Shown: positions 19,094 through 28,783 of the stretch, piece by piece
Position numbering within the stretch: position 1 is the first letter of the stretch
Layout of the letters: each line of letters starts with the position of its first letter
Assembly (NCBI GenBank): GCA_049487715.1
Contig: CP150579.1
Coordinates: forward strand, 310,001 to 374,000
Length of the DNA: 64,000 nt
Direction of reading: 5' to 3'
From: Pycnococcus provasolii
Lineage: Eukaryota > Chlorophyta > Pseudoscourfieldiophyceae > Pseudoscourfieldiales
Program-made: the position numbers and the translations under genes
Notes under the pieces: generated by a model
Database searches by the model: none
Told to the model about the DNA's origin: nothing
What the model saw: only the letters and a program-made list of their open reading frames with translations

Positions 19094-20105
19094 ATGTCCG
19101 TCCCTCTCAACACGAAAACTAACAGCCAACTCGAAGTCTTCTTCGGTTCGGCGCACTCATCCTCGTCGTTGGAAACACAATCAGCATTTGCTCCTTCATC
19201 ATCCGTCACAAACAGGGGTTCATCGTCGGCGTCATCACAAACAGCTTCCTCAGTGATGGGACCCCATGGAGGCGGGTCGTTCGCACATCATGGGGCCCAC
19301 AATACCTCCGCAGATAAACATCAGGCAACTAGTACAAACGTGCAGGCAGCCAACACGACATCAAGCAGCCAGCACACATCTTTCGTCTCTTCTTCACCGT
19401 TGAGTGCGCGTGTGCGACGCGTGGTATGCGCAATTGCACCTCCCTCCTACAACCTGTTAGCAGGGTGGTCGCAAAGCCTGCTCACGCGCTTGGCCGACTT
19501 CGCGTCTCTACCCGCGTCGTCGTCCGGGAAAGATACGTCGGCGGCTGACATGCTCAAGGCGCACATGCAAGAGCTGAAAATCAACGAAAAAATACAAGCT
19601 GACGCGAGATTCGACGCGCAGAGAAGGTGGCTCCTCTTAAACGCCGCGCCCATATGCGACCCCGCCGCCGTGCTCGCTCAGGCGACGACGACGACAACAC
19701 AACCGACGCCGAAGCCGAGATCAGCAAGGCAAGACAGAAATTCGCGCAAACAAATGACAACTTCAACCAGCGAAAACTCAACCTCAGATATCGGTGAGGC
19801 GCTCGCGGCTTGCTATCGAAAAGACGTGCAGCAGGTGGCAAACCTTCTGCGCACGTGCGACGTCGTCTTCGTGATCACCGCCGAAGACGAGGCGGGCGAA
19901 GGAAGAGGCGTCGTATCCTCCGCAAGGCGCGCACTATCTGACGAAGACGATCCCACGGGCGTCGAGTTAGATGCCGCATTGTGGGCATCGCACCAACCCG
20001 TCTGGCGCGTCGTGCGCGACGCCATGGCGCGCGCCTGCCGCGGTGGAGCGAATGTGCAAGCACGCCTCGCGCGGATATGCTTCGTGCACATGCTTAGCAT
20101 CGAAG

Positions 20106-20140
<35 letters not shown>

Positions 20141-20389
20141 TACGACGAGTGCGCGAATGAGAGCGAAGCGAACGGCGACGTGGATATCGACGATTCCGTC
20201 GCGCACGCCTTCGCGCTCGAAGCTTGGCGCGCGAGGTTGGGATCATTTTTCGGCGAGGGCAGCGGCATTTTACCTTCTCACCATGCGTTCTTTTTGCCGC
20301 CGTCGACGGGCGTGCACGCGCGCTGCGCCGCCGCAAGCCGCGCAGGCGTGCTCGCGCACCTGGGAAGCCTCGTCGCCACCGCGAGGTGA
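19094..20389 (+). CDS. hypothetical low-complexity protein
   Basis: 431 aa from the ATG at 19094. The first 105 residues are Ser/Thr/His-rich and probably disordered. A structured-looking part follows (RVRRVVCAIAPPSYNLLAGW; AADMLKAHMQELKINEKIQA; DIGEALAACYRKDVQQVANL) and an Asp run coded by a GAC microsatellite (20107-20141). The C-terminal 80 residues are Ala/Arg-rich helices. No signal peptide, membrane helix or catalytic motif; family not recognised. GC-rich third positions support coding. Confidence 0.6.
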
Positions 20390-20697
20390 TGTGTAGCCTA
20401 TGTAACAACCTGTAGAACGAACAATCACCATCTTGATCCTTCTCTACACAGATACGAATAAGTGACCTTTAGATAGTACTATATATTCGAAACGTAAGAA
20501 CTACCGTACCGCATGTAGTAATGTACATACTGTATTCGTCGTCGCATAGATGTAAAGGTGTTGAGGGCTTAAAGATTTCCAGTAAAGGTACTTACCAGTA
20601 GCACTACAGTATGTCTGACAGTCTGACGGTCTGAACCTGAATCCTGAAATCCTGAGATTGAGATTGAGACGACCGGTCATTTGCATGGACTTACGAC
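20390..20697. other. spacer between two plus-strand unknown genes
   Basis: 308 bp, AT-richer than its surroundings, with CTGAACCTGAATCCTGAAAT and GAGATTGAGATTGAGAC simple repeats (20632-20670). Nothing else seen. Confidence 0.4.
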
Positions 20698-21801
20698 ATG
20701 GTCACAAATAACTCACTCCTTGAAAAGAAACACCTTCGAACTCGATCCTCTCGATATGTCGTCGTTCTTCATCGGAGGAGTTACCCGGTAGGAGGAGGAA
20801 CGTGGTCAAAGTTCTCCCTTGTTGGTACAGTATTCAGTATTGTTCTTCTTGGGATAGTCAGGTGGACTCCCAGACGCCGTCCCACCCCCGGCCCCATGTC
20901 GCGTCACATGATGCGTGCGCCGGAGCAGCCGCTGAACGCGCACCCGAACGCGCTAACGTCGCCGGCCGTCTCCCCACGCCGGCTAGGACGTCGGCCCGCG
21001 CAGCAGAAAGATGCGGAGGAGACAACGCAAGCTTTCCTGTCGACGCCCCCCGTGTCCGCCCTCGTCTCTCGTCCCGGCAATGCGGCCGCAAACCACAAGG
21101 GGGCGACGAAGACGAGACTGCACCAAACAGTACCAGCACGAGGTGGGTCCATGGGCGAGGCGGCGGACGCACTGGAGGCGTTTGCGAACGCCATGCGAGA
21201 CGCGCATAACGCAAAACGGCGCGCGGCACTGCTGTCTTCTAAGCTAGGCCATACGGTGGGAAGTGTGTCGCAAACGACGACGACGACGACAACAACAACA
21301 ACAACCGGAGTGGCAAGATCGTTCGCAAGAACATACTTACACAAGCCGACGCCAACGTACGACACGCGACGCCTGCCTACTAACGCAAGGCGGAGACGAG
21401 GGCTCGACGAAGCGGTTGAAAGAGTGCACGCGAGGAGCACGTGCACAGTGACGCTTGTTGCGGCACGCGTGGGCACAGTCGAAAGCCGCCGGCGAGGAGG
21501 GAACGCTACGTTTTCCGGCGACCGCGTGGAGTTTGAAGTCGAGCACCCGAGACATGGCAAAGTTCACATGAAGCTTTTGTACACGCACTTTCGAAACGCG
21601 ACGCTCGACGACCGCGGCGGTTTGCACACAGCTCTCCGGCTCAATCTTGACAATACGCTCGAGCCGTACTTCACGCGCGGCGAGTTTGACCCTAGAACGA
21701 GCAGCGTCTTACTCACATTCGCCGATCCGGCGGAGATGCGCGCAGCAGTCGCGTCGACGCCGAGACTTCGCGCGGCGCTCTCCGCCTCCGCTCGGAGCTG
21801 A
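20698..21801 (+). CDS. hypothetical protein with N-terminal membrane segment
   Basis: 367 aa from the ATG at 20698. One hydrophobic segment (SLVGTVFSIVLLGIVRW, about residues 40-56) after a basic start suggests a type II anchor or an uncleaved organelle signal. Next comes a long Arg/Pro/Ala-rich region with a poly-Thr run (ACG/ACA repeat, 21276-21303). The last 125 residues look folded and beta-rich (CTVTLVAARVGTVESRR; GDRVEFEVEHPRHGKVHMKL; NLDNTLEPYFTRGEFDP). No family recognised. Confidence 0.6.
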   Translation: MVTNNSLLEKKHLRTRSSRYVVVLHRRSYPVGGGTWSKFSLVGTVFSIVLLGIVRWTPRRRPTPGPMSRHMMRAPEQPLNAHPNALTSPAVSPRRLGRRPAQQKDAEETTQAFLSTPPVSALVSRPGNAAANHKGATKTRLHQTVPARGGSMGEAADALEAFANAMRDAHNAKRRAALLSSKLGHTVGSVSQTTTTTTTTTTTGVARSFARTYLHKPTPTYDTRRLPTNARRRRGLDEAVERVHARSTCTVTLVAARVGTVESRRRGGNATFSGDRVEFEVEHPRHGKVHMKLLYTHFRNATLDDRGGLHTALRLNLDNTLEPYFTRGEFDPRTSSVLLTFADPAEMRAAVASTPRLRAALSASARS

Positions 21802-21881
21802 ACGTTTCGTCCATTGTATTTTTTTCAATAGCGGTATTTATCTACACCGTAAACTTCAATTTCAGGACAAAATGGTGCGAC

Positions 21882-23420
21882 CTAAATCACTCCCTCCCTC
21901 CCTCCCTCGCAAGGGTAAAACGAAAGCAAACTCGGATCTGACTGGCCGTCGAGGACGTCGAGGATCCCAGTGAACCGCGCCGCGGAAACCAACGCGCGCG
22001 CCACGGCGGCGTACGTCGAGCACGGCAGCACCTTATGCGCCGATCGCGCGAGCCTCAGCGCGCGCTCGGGTCCCGGGCCCACGAAAGTGCGCGAGCCGTA
22101 CTCAGATGCCACCACGCCATCGACGACAATTTGCATGTTCGGAGATGCATGCATGTTGTACACGCCACGTTCCACTGTGCGCGTGACTTGCGTGACACGC
22201 GAAGGCGTGGGATGAGTTGCGCCGTGCTCGGCGAACCAAACCGTATCCCCAGACACCGCCTCACCTGCGGGCATCCAAAGGCCACTGCTTAGCGCGTCCT
22301 CGTTTTCAGCGTCGTTTGCTTGCTTCGCGAGAGGGAGGAGGTGCTCTGCCGAGATGCGGATGCGCAAACCCGCGGCTGTCTCGATGTTCACGTACTCCAT
22401 AGACGCGTCCACGTCGCGATGCCCGAACAAGTATATAGGAAAGTAGTCCAACTCACCCGACGGACCTACCGCAAGCACCTCGTCTCCGAGACGCAGATGC
22501 TCGAGCACAACCGTGCCACGGCCTCGTACGTCCACGGTGGAAGATCCAGGAAAGCAGCCGCATCTGTGCATACCAGGCGTTTCTAAACTGTCTACACACG
22601 CACTTCTTAGAAGCTGGCGGCGCCCGGCGCTCTCGGGTTCGAGCACCTCGTACACGTCGCACTGGCTGTTTGCATCCTTCGAGGGGCAGTGTACCACGCC
22701 CACCTTGCCGTTGTTGCGGCTGCCCGAGAGCGAACCAGTCGCCTGCAGGTTTTCGCAGTCCAGTGAGGTGAACGACAACGAGCCGGTGTCGCCAGCGAGC
22801 GAAACTAGTGTCGACGTCTTGCCAAGCGTTTGCAACGAATGGCATGCGGCGACGATGTACGTCTTTTGGATCGTCAAGAGTTTATCGAGGTACTCGCCCT
22901 TCTGATAGGCGTAGTACTGCGTAAGTTCCGTGAACCCGCTCACCTCTGACACCTCCAGCAAGCGCCTGCCTCCGTTGGCCCCTTCAAGCGTGTTATTTTT
23001 TGTGTGCGTCGTGTGCTTGTCGAGCTTAAGGAAGGGGTCGCCCGTCTTGGCGGCGACGCCGTCGTTGTCCGTGAATATGCCTCCAACAGCCTGGTTGCTG
23101 TTAACCTTGGTATCCTTCGCCATGTCGACGATGACGAACGTCAGCGCGGCATTAATGCCCACGAACACAAGAAGCGCAACGGAGAGCGCGGCGACGATTT
23201 TGCGTGCGAGCGCGAGCGACTCGCCTTGCGACCTGTGTTCGCGTAGAAAGTTTTTGAATTCGGCGACGCCGATATGTCCGTCTCCGTCGAGGTCGGCACG
23301 TTGCAAGGCTTGTTTTTCTTCCTTGTTGGACAGGATGTGCGAGAGGCTATGAACTGCGATACCCGTACCACCACCACCACCAGGGTGAACATCGTCATCA
23401 TGATCCTTAGAAGCTGACAT
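21882..23420 (-). CDS. EF-hand, single-pass membrane protein with Hedgehog-type Hint domain
   Basis: 512 aa from the ATG at 23420 (the frame extends upstream but that part looks like 5' UTR). Order: EF-hand loop DLDGDGHIGVAEF (residues 43-54), transmembrane helix (AALSVALLVFVGINAALTFV, about 75-95), a lumenal/extracellular region of about 190 residues with a dibasic GGRRLLEVS site, then a Hint domain from Cys289: CGCFPGSSTVDV, LEHLRLGDEVLAVGPSG, FGHRDVDASMEYV, RIRISAEHLLPL and VVDGVVASEYG. These match Hedgehog autoprocessing domains, including the nucleophilic Cys after Gly. The TxxH position reads SAEH (Ser for Thr). The family self-cleaves before the Cys; here that would release an anchored N-terminal part. 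No Hedgehog signalling domain is present. Confidence 0.85.
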   Translation of the reverse strand: MSASKDHDDDVHPGGGGGTGIAVHSLSHILSNKEEKQALQRADLDGDGHIGVAEFKNFLREHRSQGESLALARKIVAALSVALLVFVGINAALTFVIVDMAKDTKVNSNQAVGGIFTDNDGVAAKTGDPFLKLDKHTTHTKNNTLEGANGGRRLLEVSEVSGFTELTQYYAYQKGEYLDKLLTIQKTYIVAACHSLQTLGKTSTLVSLAGDTGSLSFTSLDCENLQATGSLSGSRNNGKVGVVHCPSKDANSQCDVYEVLEPESAGRRQLLRSACVDSLETPGMHRCGCFPGSSTVDVRGRGTVVLEHLRLGDEVLAVGPSGELDYFPIYLFGHRDVDASMEYVNIETAAGLRIRISAEHLLPLAKQANDAENEDALSSGLWMPAGEAVSGDTVWFAEHGATHPTPSRVTQVTRTVERGVYNMHASPNMQIVVDGVVASEYGSRTFVGPGPERALRLARSAHKVLPCSTYAAVARALVSAARFTGILDVLDGQSDPSLLSFYPCEGGREGVI

Positions 23421-23650
23421 AATTAACGAACTTAAATGAACAAAAAATGAAACACCTGAGGGAGTTAAGGGAAATAAATGGACCACCACAGCACTGGTCA
23501 CACACAGGACTCCCGGACGGGAAATGACTTTGACACCTCGTGGTCCCTTCATCTCCCTTCGAAGCTCCCTCTTATTATTACTCTCCCTTGCTCGGAACAG
23601 TCACTGAAGGACGGAAGGCGGAACAGTCACTGCCCACTGCCCACTGGGAC

Positions 23651-23731
23651 TGAACGGTGAAAGTGAATGGTGTGAATGGACGACCGCTGGACAAACGAAA
23701 GTGCAACTTCATTACGGAATGAGAAATCTCA
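23651..23731 (-). repeat. 3'-UTR repeat element, copy C
   Basis: On the minus strand it reads TGAGATTTCTCATTCCGTAA, and the first TGA is the stop codon of the gene at 23729-24802. It continues with the same 40-bp GTGAATGG-type block as copy A. Confidence 0.7.
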
Positions 23732-24802
23732 GAGTTGAATTTTTAACGCTGACTCGGGCGTTGACAACGCGCGTTGTCGGCCCTTCGAAGGAGGCGTGAA
23801 GGCACTCTCAGCCGTGGTCGCGCTCGCGGGTGCCGCCGCGGTGGTTGTAGAACGACCGCGACGGTTGTCCGGCGTTGCGACTGGCGCGAGCGCGCTGTTT
23901 GATTCGAACGTAAGCTTCTTCGGCGTCGAGCGAGGTGACGCGGCGGCGGAAGTCGGCGCCGGCGGAGCGGGCTCGATGGCGGCTTGCGAGCTACCGAAAA
24001 TGCTGGTGAAGGCGGTTTTCATAGACTCGCCGAGCGTGGTGGTGGACGACCTTGTTGCACCGCCTGACACGTAGAAGGCGTAAACGGCAATGTAGAAGTG
24101 CGCGAGCACGGCGAGCAGAGCGAGCGCGGTGAGGGTCACGAACACGTCCTTGCGCTCGGCGCACTTGTCGTCAGCAAACCCTCTTGCTTGTGACTGAAAT
24201 CTGTCGTTCTTCACGTACAGTTTTAGGGCGGTTGTCACGGTCGTGGCGGCGGCGCCGTCGAGCCACGGGATGAATGCGAGGTAGAATGCCCTCACCATTC
24301 TGTTGTTCATGGAAAGCGCGGCGAGTGCGAGGCCGCTCGCGACGACGGCCGATGCGCCGAAGAGCCCGGCGTTCGCCTTGACGGCGTCGTCTGTTGTGAT
24401 GCCGTCCGCTTCGAGCATGGCGAGCGCGCCTGTGCCACAGCCTGCTGACACGACAGCCATGCACGCGCACGGTATGGGCGAGACCGCCTGCGCGACGAGC
24501 TTTCCCATGAAGGTTGTTGGTGTTGTGTCTTCTTGTGCACCTCCACCGATATTGCGCCTCGACAGTCCTGCGAGCGCCGCGCCCATCAGCTTACCTCTTT
24601 TCTTCTCCTTTTCCATCGCGGTCATCGCCTCTCTGAGTCCCTCGAGCGTATCTTGCATGGCCGCAACTTCGACGTCCATCGAATCTTTCCACTCGACGAA
24701 GATTCCGAGCGCGTCAATACGCTCCTCGAGCGCCTTGAGGGACCCGGCCAATATCGAGTTGGTCTTCGCCTGAGCCTCCCAGTTCTTCAGAGCCGTTGTC
24801 AT
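23729..24802 (-). CDS. hypothetical membrane protein
   Basis: 357 aa from the ATG at 24802. An N-terminal coiled-coil-like helix (about 1-70; AMQDTLEGLREAMTAMEKEK) is followed by about four hydrophobic segments: CACMAVVSAGCGTGALAM, ASAVVASGLALAALSM, an amphipathic YLAFIPWLDGAAATTV and TALALLAVLAHFYIAVYAFY (about 225-245). The C-terminal 110 residues are Ser/Thr/Pro/Ala-rich and likely cytosolic. No family recognised. Its stop codon lies inside the 3' repeat element. Confidence 0.6.
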   Translation of the reverse strand: MTTALKNWEAQAKTNSILAGSLKALEERIDALGIFVEWKDSMDVEVAAMQDTLEGLREAMTAMEKEKKRGKLMGAALAGLSRRNIGGGAQEDTTPTTFMGKLVAQAVSPIPCACMAVVSAGCGTGALAMLEADGITTDDAVKANAGLFGASAVVASGLALAALSMNNRMVRAFYLAFIPWLDGAAATTVTTALKLYVKNDRFQSQARGFADDKCAERKDVFVTLTALALLAVLAHFYIAVYAFYVSGGATRSSTTTLGESMKTAFTSIFGSSQAAIEPAPPAPTSAAASPRSTPKKLTFESNSALAPVATPDNRRGRSTTTAAAPASATTAESAFTPPSKGRQRALSTPESALKIQL

Positions 24803-24978
24803 GAGAGCGAGAGAGAAAACAATATCAAAGAGAGAGCAACTTCTTCAACTTCTTCACAAGGACGTCTTCTCGAGAAAAATAAGCGCGCGCGTAAAATAAA
24901 ATAAAATAATTTTCTTCGGAGGAAAAAACGCCCTACAACGACACATTTCACCGTTAAGGCCCCGGGCAAAAACCGCGG

Positions 24979-25007
24979 CCTAGGGTTAGGGTTAGGGCTA
25001 GGGTTAC
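24979..25007 (+). repeat. telomere-type array
   Basis: CTAGGGTTAGGGTTAGGGCT on the plus strand, 177 bp before the minus-strand ATG at 24802 (antisense to that gene). Confidence 0.75.
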
Positions 25008-25050
25008 AGATTCGGCCATTCGGGGGGGAGGACGGGGTGCCTACGATAGG

Positions 25051-27126
25051 TCACCTCTTGACGTTAGGCGTGACGCCCGCGCTCGCGCGAGCGCGCTGCC
25101 GCTCGCGCGCCGCAGCGTCGCCACGAGAGGAGCGCGCGACGCGATTCCACTCGCGCTCCTCCGCGGGATCCTCGGCGCGGCGCACGACGTGCTCGAGCTC
25201 GTCGGCGCGCCGCCAAAGGTCGCGGCTTGCAAGAAGCCAGCTGACGTGCACAATGTGAACGAGCGAGGCTGGCTCCGATCCATCGGCAGGGTTCGCGTCG
25301 CTCTCCTCCATGTCTGCACGGCTTCGCTTCCCTGCAACCGCCGTCTTTTCAGTTGACAGACGCAGCTTGTTCTCTCCAAGCGCCCATCGCACCTTCGACG
25401 TGCCAAGAGATCCGTGACGTGTGACGACGTGCGTCACATCCGGTCCTGAGTCCGTCGCGATACGCGCGCCGAGCGTCTCCGCCATCCTCTCGATTGGATG
25501 TCGATCAGCGGACCTGGAGTTTGGCCTCTGTGCTGGTGTACCATCCGCGGGTGCAGCCTGCTTCGCCGCAGTTGGCACGACGCGGCTGAAAAGAAGAACG
25601 CATCCGCGCAGCGCTTGACGGCGCACGCGACGAATGGCGTCGCGCGAATTCGCTGCCACCTGAATGCCCCTCGCCTCATCCTCGGGACTGGGATAAACAA
25701 GCGCGTGGGCAGTCAGCAGCGCCCTTGTCAGTGCTCGAAGCGGCTCGCCCTCATCCTCCTCCGCCGCAATGTTCGAGTCCGCAGGTCGCCGTTCCGCAAT
25801 CGCGTGTCTCTGAGCGGAGTAGTCAGCAACAAACTTGTCTTCCCCCGTTGGCGCTGGCGACGCCGCATCGCCGCCTCCGGTTTCTCCACCGCGAGGTATT
25901 TCTGGCCGTGGAACACCCTCATCTTGAGGGTACCCTCTTCCAAGAATGCACGCGCGCCATGGATCTAGGCCGAATCCTCGTGCGGATGATGGGAAGAAGT
26001 GGTACCTGCCAATCCCAATGAGAGCTGCGGTGCTTGTTCCATTTTGCATCGACGCGGGCCACACGTGCTCGGTGTCATCGACGACCGCCGTGAGTGCCTC
26101 GCACGCGAGGTGTGCGCCGATAGCCTTCGACATGCCGTCACCCGTCGCGTGCTCGCCGCGCGCACACAGGTTGGTGCTTGAGACGGAGCGCCGCACGTGC
26201 GTTTGCGTGGGATCGAGCAGGTCGAGCATCGCCTCGGCGTACTGTCGATCGCCGAGTGTGCTGACGGAGATGTCGAATCGTTCTGCAACGGTTGCAAGCA
26301 GTTCTCGAGCGCCGGGTCGTAGCTTTGTCCACATGCCCCCGAGGTGTGGCATGTGAAACAGGCTCGGCTCGGCGCACCGCGCGTCAGGTGCGCGTTCCGC
26401 CCCAGCCCACGCGTTGAGCCGGTCGATGAGCGTGAGCGCCGGCGCCTGTGAGACGCCGTTCGTTTGCACGGGTGTCTTTGGCTCCACCTCTGCCATAGGT
26501 TGGTCTGCAGATTGTTGTTGTAATTGTTCTGCGACAACCCGCTGTGCCTGCTGTGCCGCTAAGGTAGCTGCAAGCTTCTGTTCTTCGTTGACGACATCCT
26601 CGCCCCTTGCTGAGTTGAGTAGCGTGTGGTCGAGGTCGAGGATGAGGGAGAGCTTACGTTCTCTTCTCAGTCTCACTTCCTCCGCGTTAAGTGCCTCGGA
26701 CGCGGCCCTTCGCGTGAGCTCGAGTTTCGCGCCTGCGCTTGGTGGCACGTGTGTTTGTCTCCTGACCCCGAACGCCGCGAGTGTGACGCCCCCGTTTTCC
26801 GTGTTCAAGTCGGCGTGCTGAAAGCCGTCAATATCTTCCTTTTTCGTCCCGCACGCGACGCACATCCCTCCAAAGAATCCGAAGTCGTGCGTGCACGAGG
26901 CTGGTGGCGCCGCCGCCGTCGAAGCCGCCGCCGCCGCCGCCGCCGCCGCCGTCGAAGTTCGAGCGTGAGCGGCACCGAGCTCGCTGGTAGGCACAGAGTT
27001 GGATCGTCGAGAGAGCAGGCCCCGTCGCTTCAACCCTGGCGTCGCAGCAGGCGCAGCAGGCGTGGGTTCAGAGTGGTCGGGCAGCTCGTCGAGCCAGTCG
27101 TCGTCGCCGTCGTCGCTGGGCGCCAT
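25051..27126 (-). CDS. FCP1: FCP1-like RNA polymerase II CTD phosphatase
   Basis: 691 aa from the ATG at 27126, which begins MAPSDDGDDDWLDELPDH. The HAD/NIF phosphatase motif is DLDHTLLNS with catalytic Asp164 and Asp166 (DxDxT), preceded by RRERKLSLIL. Downstream, MWTKLRPGARELLATVAERF and STLGDRQYAEAMLDLLDP fit the FCP1 homology domain. A C-terminal BRCT domain (about 500-660) begins LRGCVLLFSRVVP and ends VHIVHVSWLLASRDLWRR. FCP1 removes phosphate from the Pol II C-terminal repeat to recycle the enzyme. A poly-Ala run near residue 75 comes from a GCC microsatellite (26918-26952). Confidence 0.88.
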   Translation of the reverse strand: MAPSDDGDDDWLDELPDHSEPTPAAPAATPGLKRRGLLSRRSNSVPTSELGAAHARTSTAAAAAAAAASTAAAPPASCTHDFGFFGGMCVACGTKKEDIDGFQHADLNTENGGVTLAAFGVRRQTHVPPSAGAKLELTRRAASEALNAEEVRLRRERKLSLILDLDHTLLNSARGEDVVNEEQKLAATLAAQQAQRVVAEQLQQQSADQPMAEVEPKTPVQTNGVSQAPALTLIDRLNAWAGAERAPDARCAEPSLFHMPHLGGMWTKLRPGARELLATVAERFDISVSTLGDRQYAEAMLDLLDPTQTHVRRSVSSTNLCARGEHATGDGMSKAIGAHLACEALTAVVDDTEHVWPASMQNGTSTAALIGIGRYHFFPSSARGFGLDPWRACILGRGYPQDEGVPRPEIPRGGETGGGDAASPAPTGEDKFVADYSAQRHAIAERRPADSNIAAEEDEGEPLRALTRALLTAHALVYPSPEDEARGIQVAANSRDAIRRVRRQALRGCVLLFSRVVPTAAKQAAPADGTPAQRPNSRSADRHPIERMAETLGARIATDSGPDVTHVVTRHGSLGTSKVRWALGENKLRLSTEKTAVAGKRSRADMEESDANPADGSEPASLVHIVHVSWLLASRDLWRRADELEHVVRRAEDPAEEREWNRVARSSRGDAAARERQRARASAGVTPNVKR

Positions 27127-27179
27127 GGCGCAGAATGCAAAATAAAAATGCTGCGGAGGAGAAACTGGTGACATGGCGA

Positions 27180-27259
27180 ACCCCTAACCCCTAACCCCTA
27201 ACCCCTAACCCCTAACCCCTAACCCCTAAACTCTAACCCCTAACCTCTAACCCCTAACG
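27180..27259 (-). repeat. tandem CCCCTAA heptamer array upstream of FCP1
   Basis: About eleven CCCCTAA heptamers on the plus strand, a few with substitutions (CTCTAAC). It starts 54 bp before the FCP1 ATG, with the G-rich strand in the gene's sense. It is the most regular array in the window. Confidence 0.9.
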
Positions 27260-28514
27260 AAACGCCAAAGAATTCGTTTTCGGGGTTGGGATCGGTGCCA
27301 CCACACTCACTGCCACCGTTCACTCTCGTCTCGCGCCTCCGAGAGTCCGAGCCACGTTGTCAAGCAGGCCCCTGGGGCGGCCACTGAGTCCAGGTCCTTG
27401 CTTGCTTGAGTGAGCCAGGTGACCAGGTGGCTGCCTGGCTGGCTAGTACCGGTACTACATAACGAACCTGAGAGACTGAGAGACGCCGACTTGAGAGGCG
27501 AGCTTGACGTTGACTGGATCGGTGGATCCATGTCAGTCGAGTCAGGGGCCGTCAACGTGATCGAGTAACGTGATACAGATACATACAGGAGCAAAGTCTT
27601 AACCGGGCTGGCTGTCGTTCGAGGAGTGAGGAGTGAGGAGCCACTGAGGAGTGACAGAGTGAGGAGAGGATGCCGTTGCACAGTTCGTACTGTACTTCGT
27701 ACAGTTACGTACACGCCTTTCAAGGGCGCAGTGCAGCCAGCAAGGCTTTGGAGAGCTCTTTTGGCGAGGCTCTAAAAGAGGCAGTCTGGTCGTGAAGTAG
27801 TACTACGCTCGTCGCTCGCCTCGGCACCGTGTTGTGTTGTGGCGCCTCTCCTCTCCTCTAGCTCTCTCCTCTCGCCTCGGCACACCTCCTCGGCACGTCG
27901 GCGAGCTTGTACGGACTTGTCGCCTTGTTGGCGATGCTTTTAGCGATGCATTTCGCGATCGCTCATCGGTCGGTCCCTTGCAGGATTCTGGTTGCAAAGG
28001 TTGCATTCCACACGGTTGCGAACTGCACGTTGGCAACCAACCCAACCCAACACGGCTTGCAAGCTCGCCCTTTCTCGGTCTCACAACTCACAAGGCCACA
28101 GACACTGCACTGGGTAAGAAGAAAAAGACTCGTCGTTTGGGACGAGTTCTCCGAGCGCTCAAAACTTGCGCTCGTTTCCCGTCTCTTCCTTACGTGAAGT
28201 TCCGAAGACCTTCATTGCGCTGCTTGTGCTGTGCTTAGGTGCTTAGGTGCTTAAGTGGTTGTGCTTGTGGTTGTGCTTGAGGTTGTGCTTGTGCTTGCTC
28301 CACAACACTTGTTGTTAAGAGAGCTCACCACTTGTTGTGAAGAGAGCTCGCCACTCCCGGTTCGTTGTGTGTTTGTGCAAGTAAGTAGCTACTAACACTG
28401 TGAGCTCCTGTGCTCGTTTGTGTAAGCTCGGGAGGGAGACGCTTTTCGTGCCTTGAAAAGCTCGTCTTATCACGTTACGTGCAGTGCAGCTTTCGTTCTC
28501 GTGTCCTCGTCATA
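27260..28514. other. long head-to-head region upstream of the exchanger gene
   Basis: About 1.25 kb without supportable coding sequence. Seen: GAGGAGTGAGGAGTGAGGAG repeats (27622-27650), CTCGCCTC-type words, and a run of GTGCTTGTGGTTGTGCTTGA repeats (28240-28295) with two copies of CACTTGTTGT(T/G)AAGAGAGCTC (28307-28345). Probably promoter and 5' UTR of the exchanger. Confidence 0.5.
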
Positions 28515-28721
28515 ATGCGCTCGTTTTCTCGCTGTGTGGCGGCTTCTCTTCTGTGCTTCTTCGGCGCCGTCAACTCCGCGCACGCCGCTGTGGGGTTCAC
28601 CAACCAGACGTGGACATGTGCGCCCATCAACGCGACGGCGGTACGTACCTTGCACTTGCAGTACACTAATTCGTGGGGCCACACCTTGGTACGATATCTC
28701 AGCTGTGCTCACAACCCTTTG

Positions 28722-28783
<62 letters not shown>

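Noticed and set aside
27307-27723. 139-codon minus-strand frame upstream of the exchanger
   Set aside because: No ATG-supported domain, low-complexity Ser/Thr/Leu content, in a repeat-rich promoter region.
28722-28782. Coding His-Thr repeat at the start of the exchanger
   Set aside because: The CA repeat is read as His-Thr only if the intron is retained; the splice sites at 28641 and 28783 join a signal peptide to the exchanger in phase.
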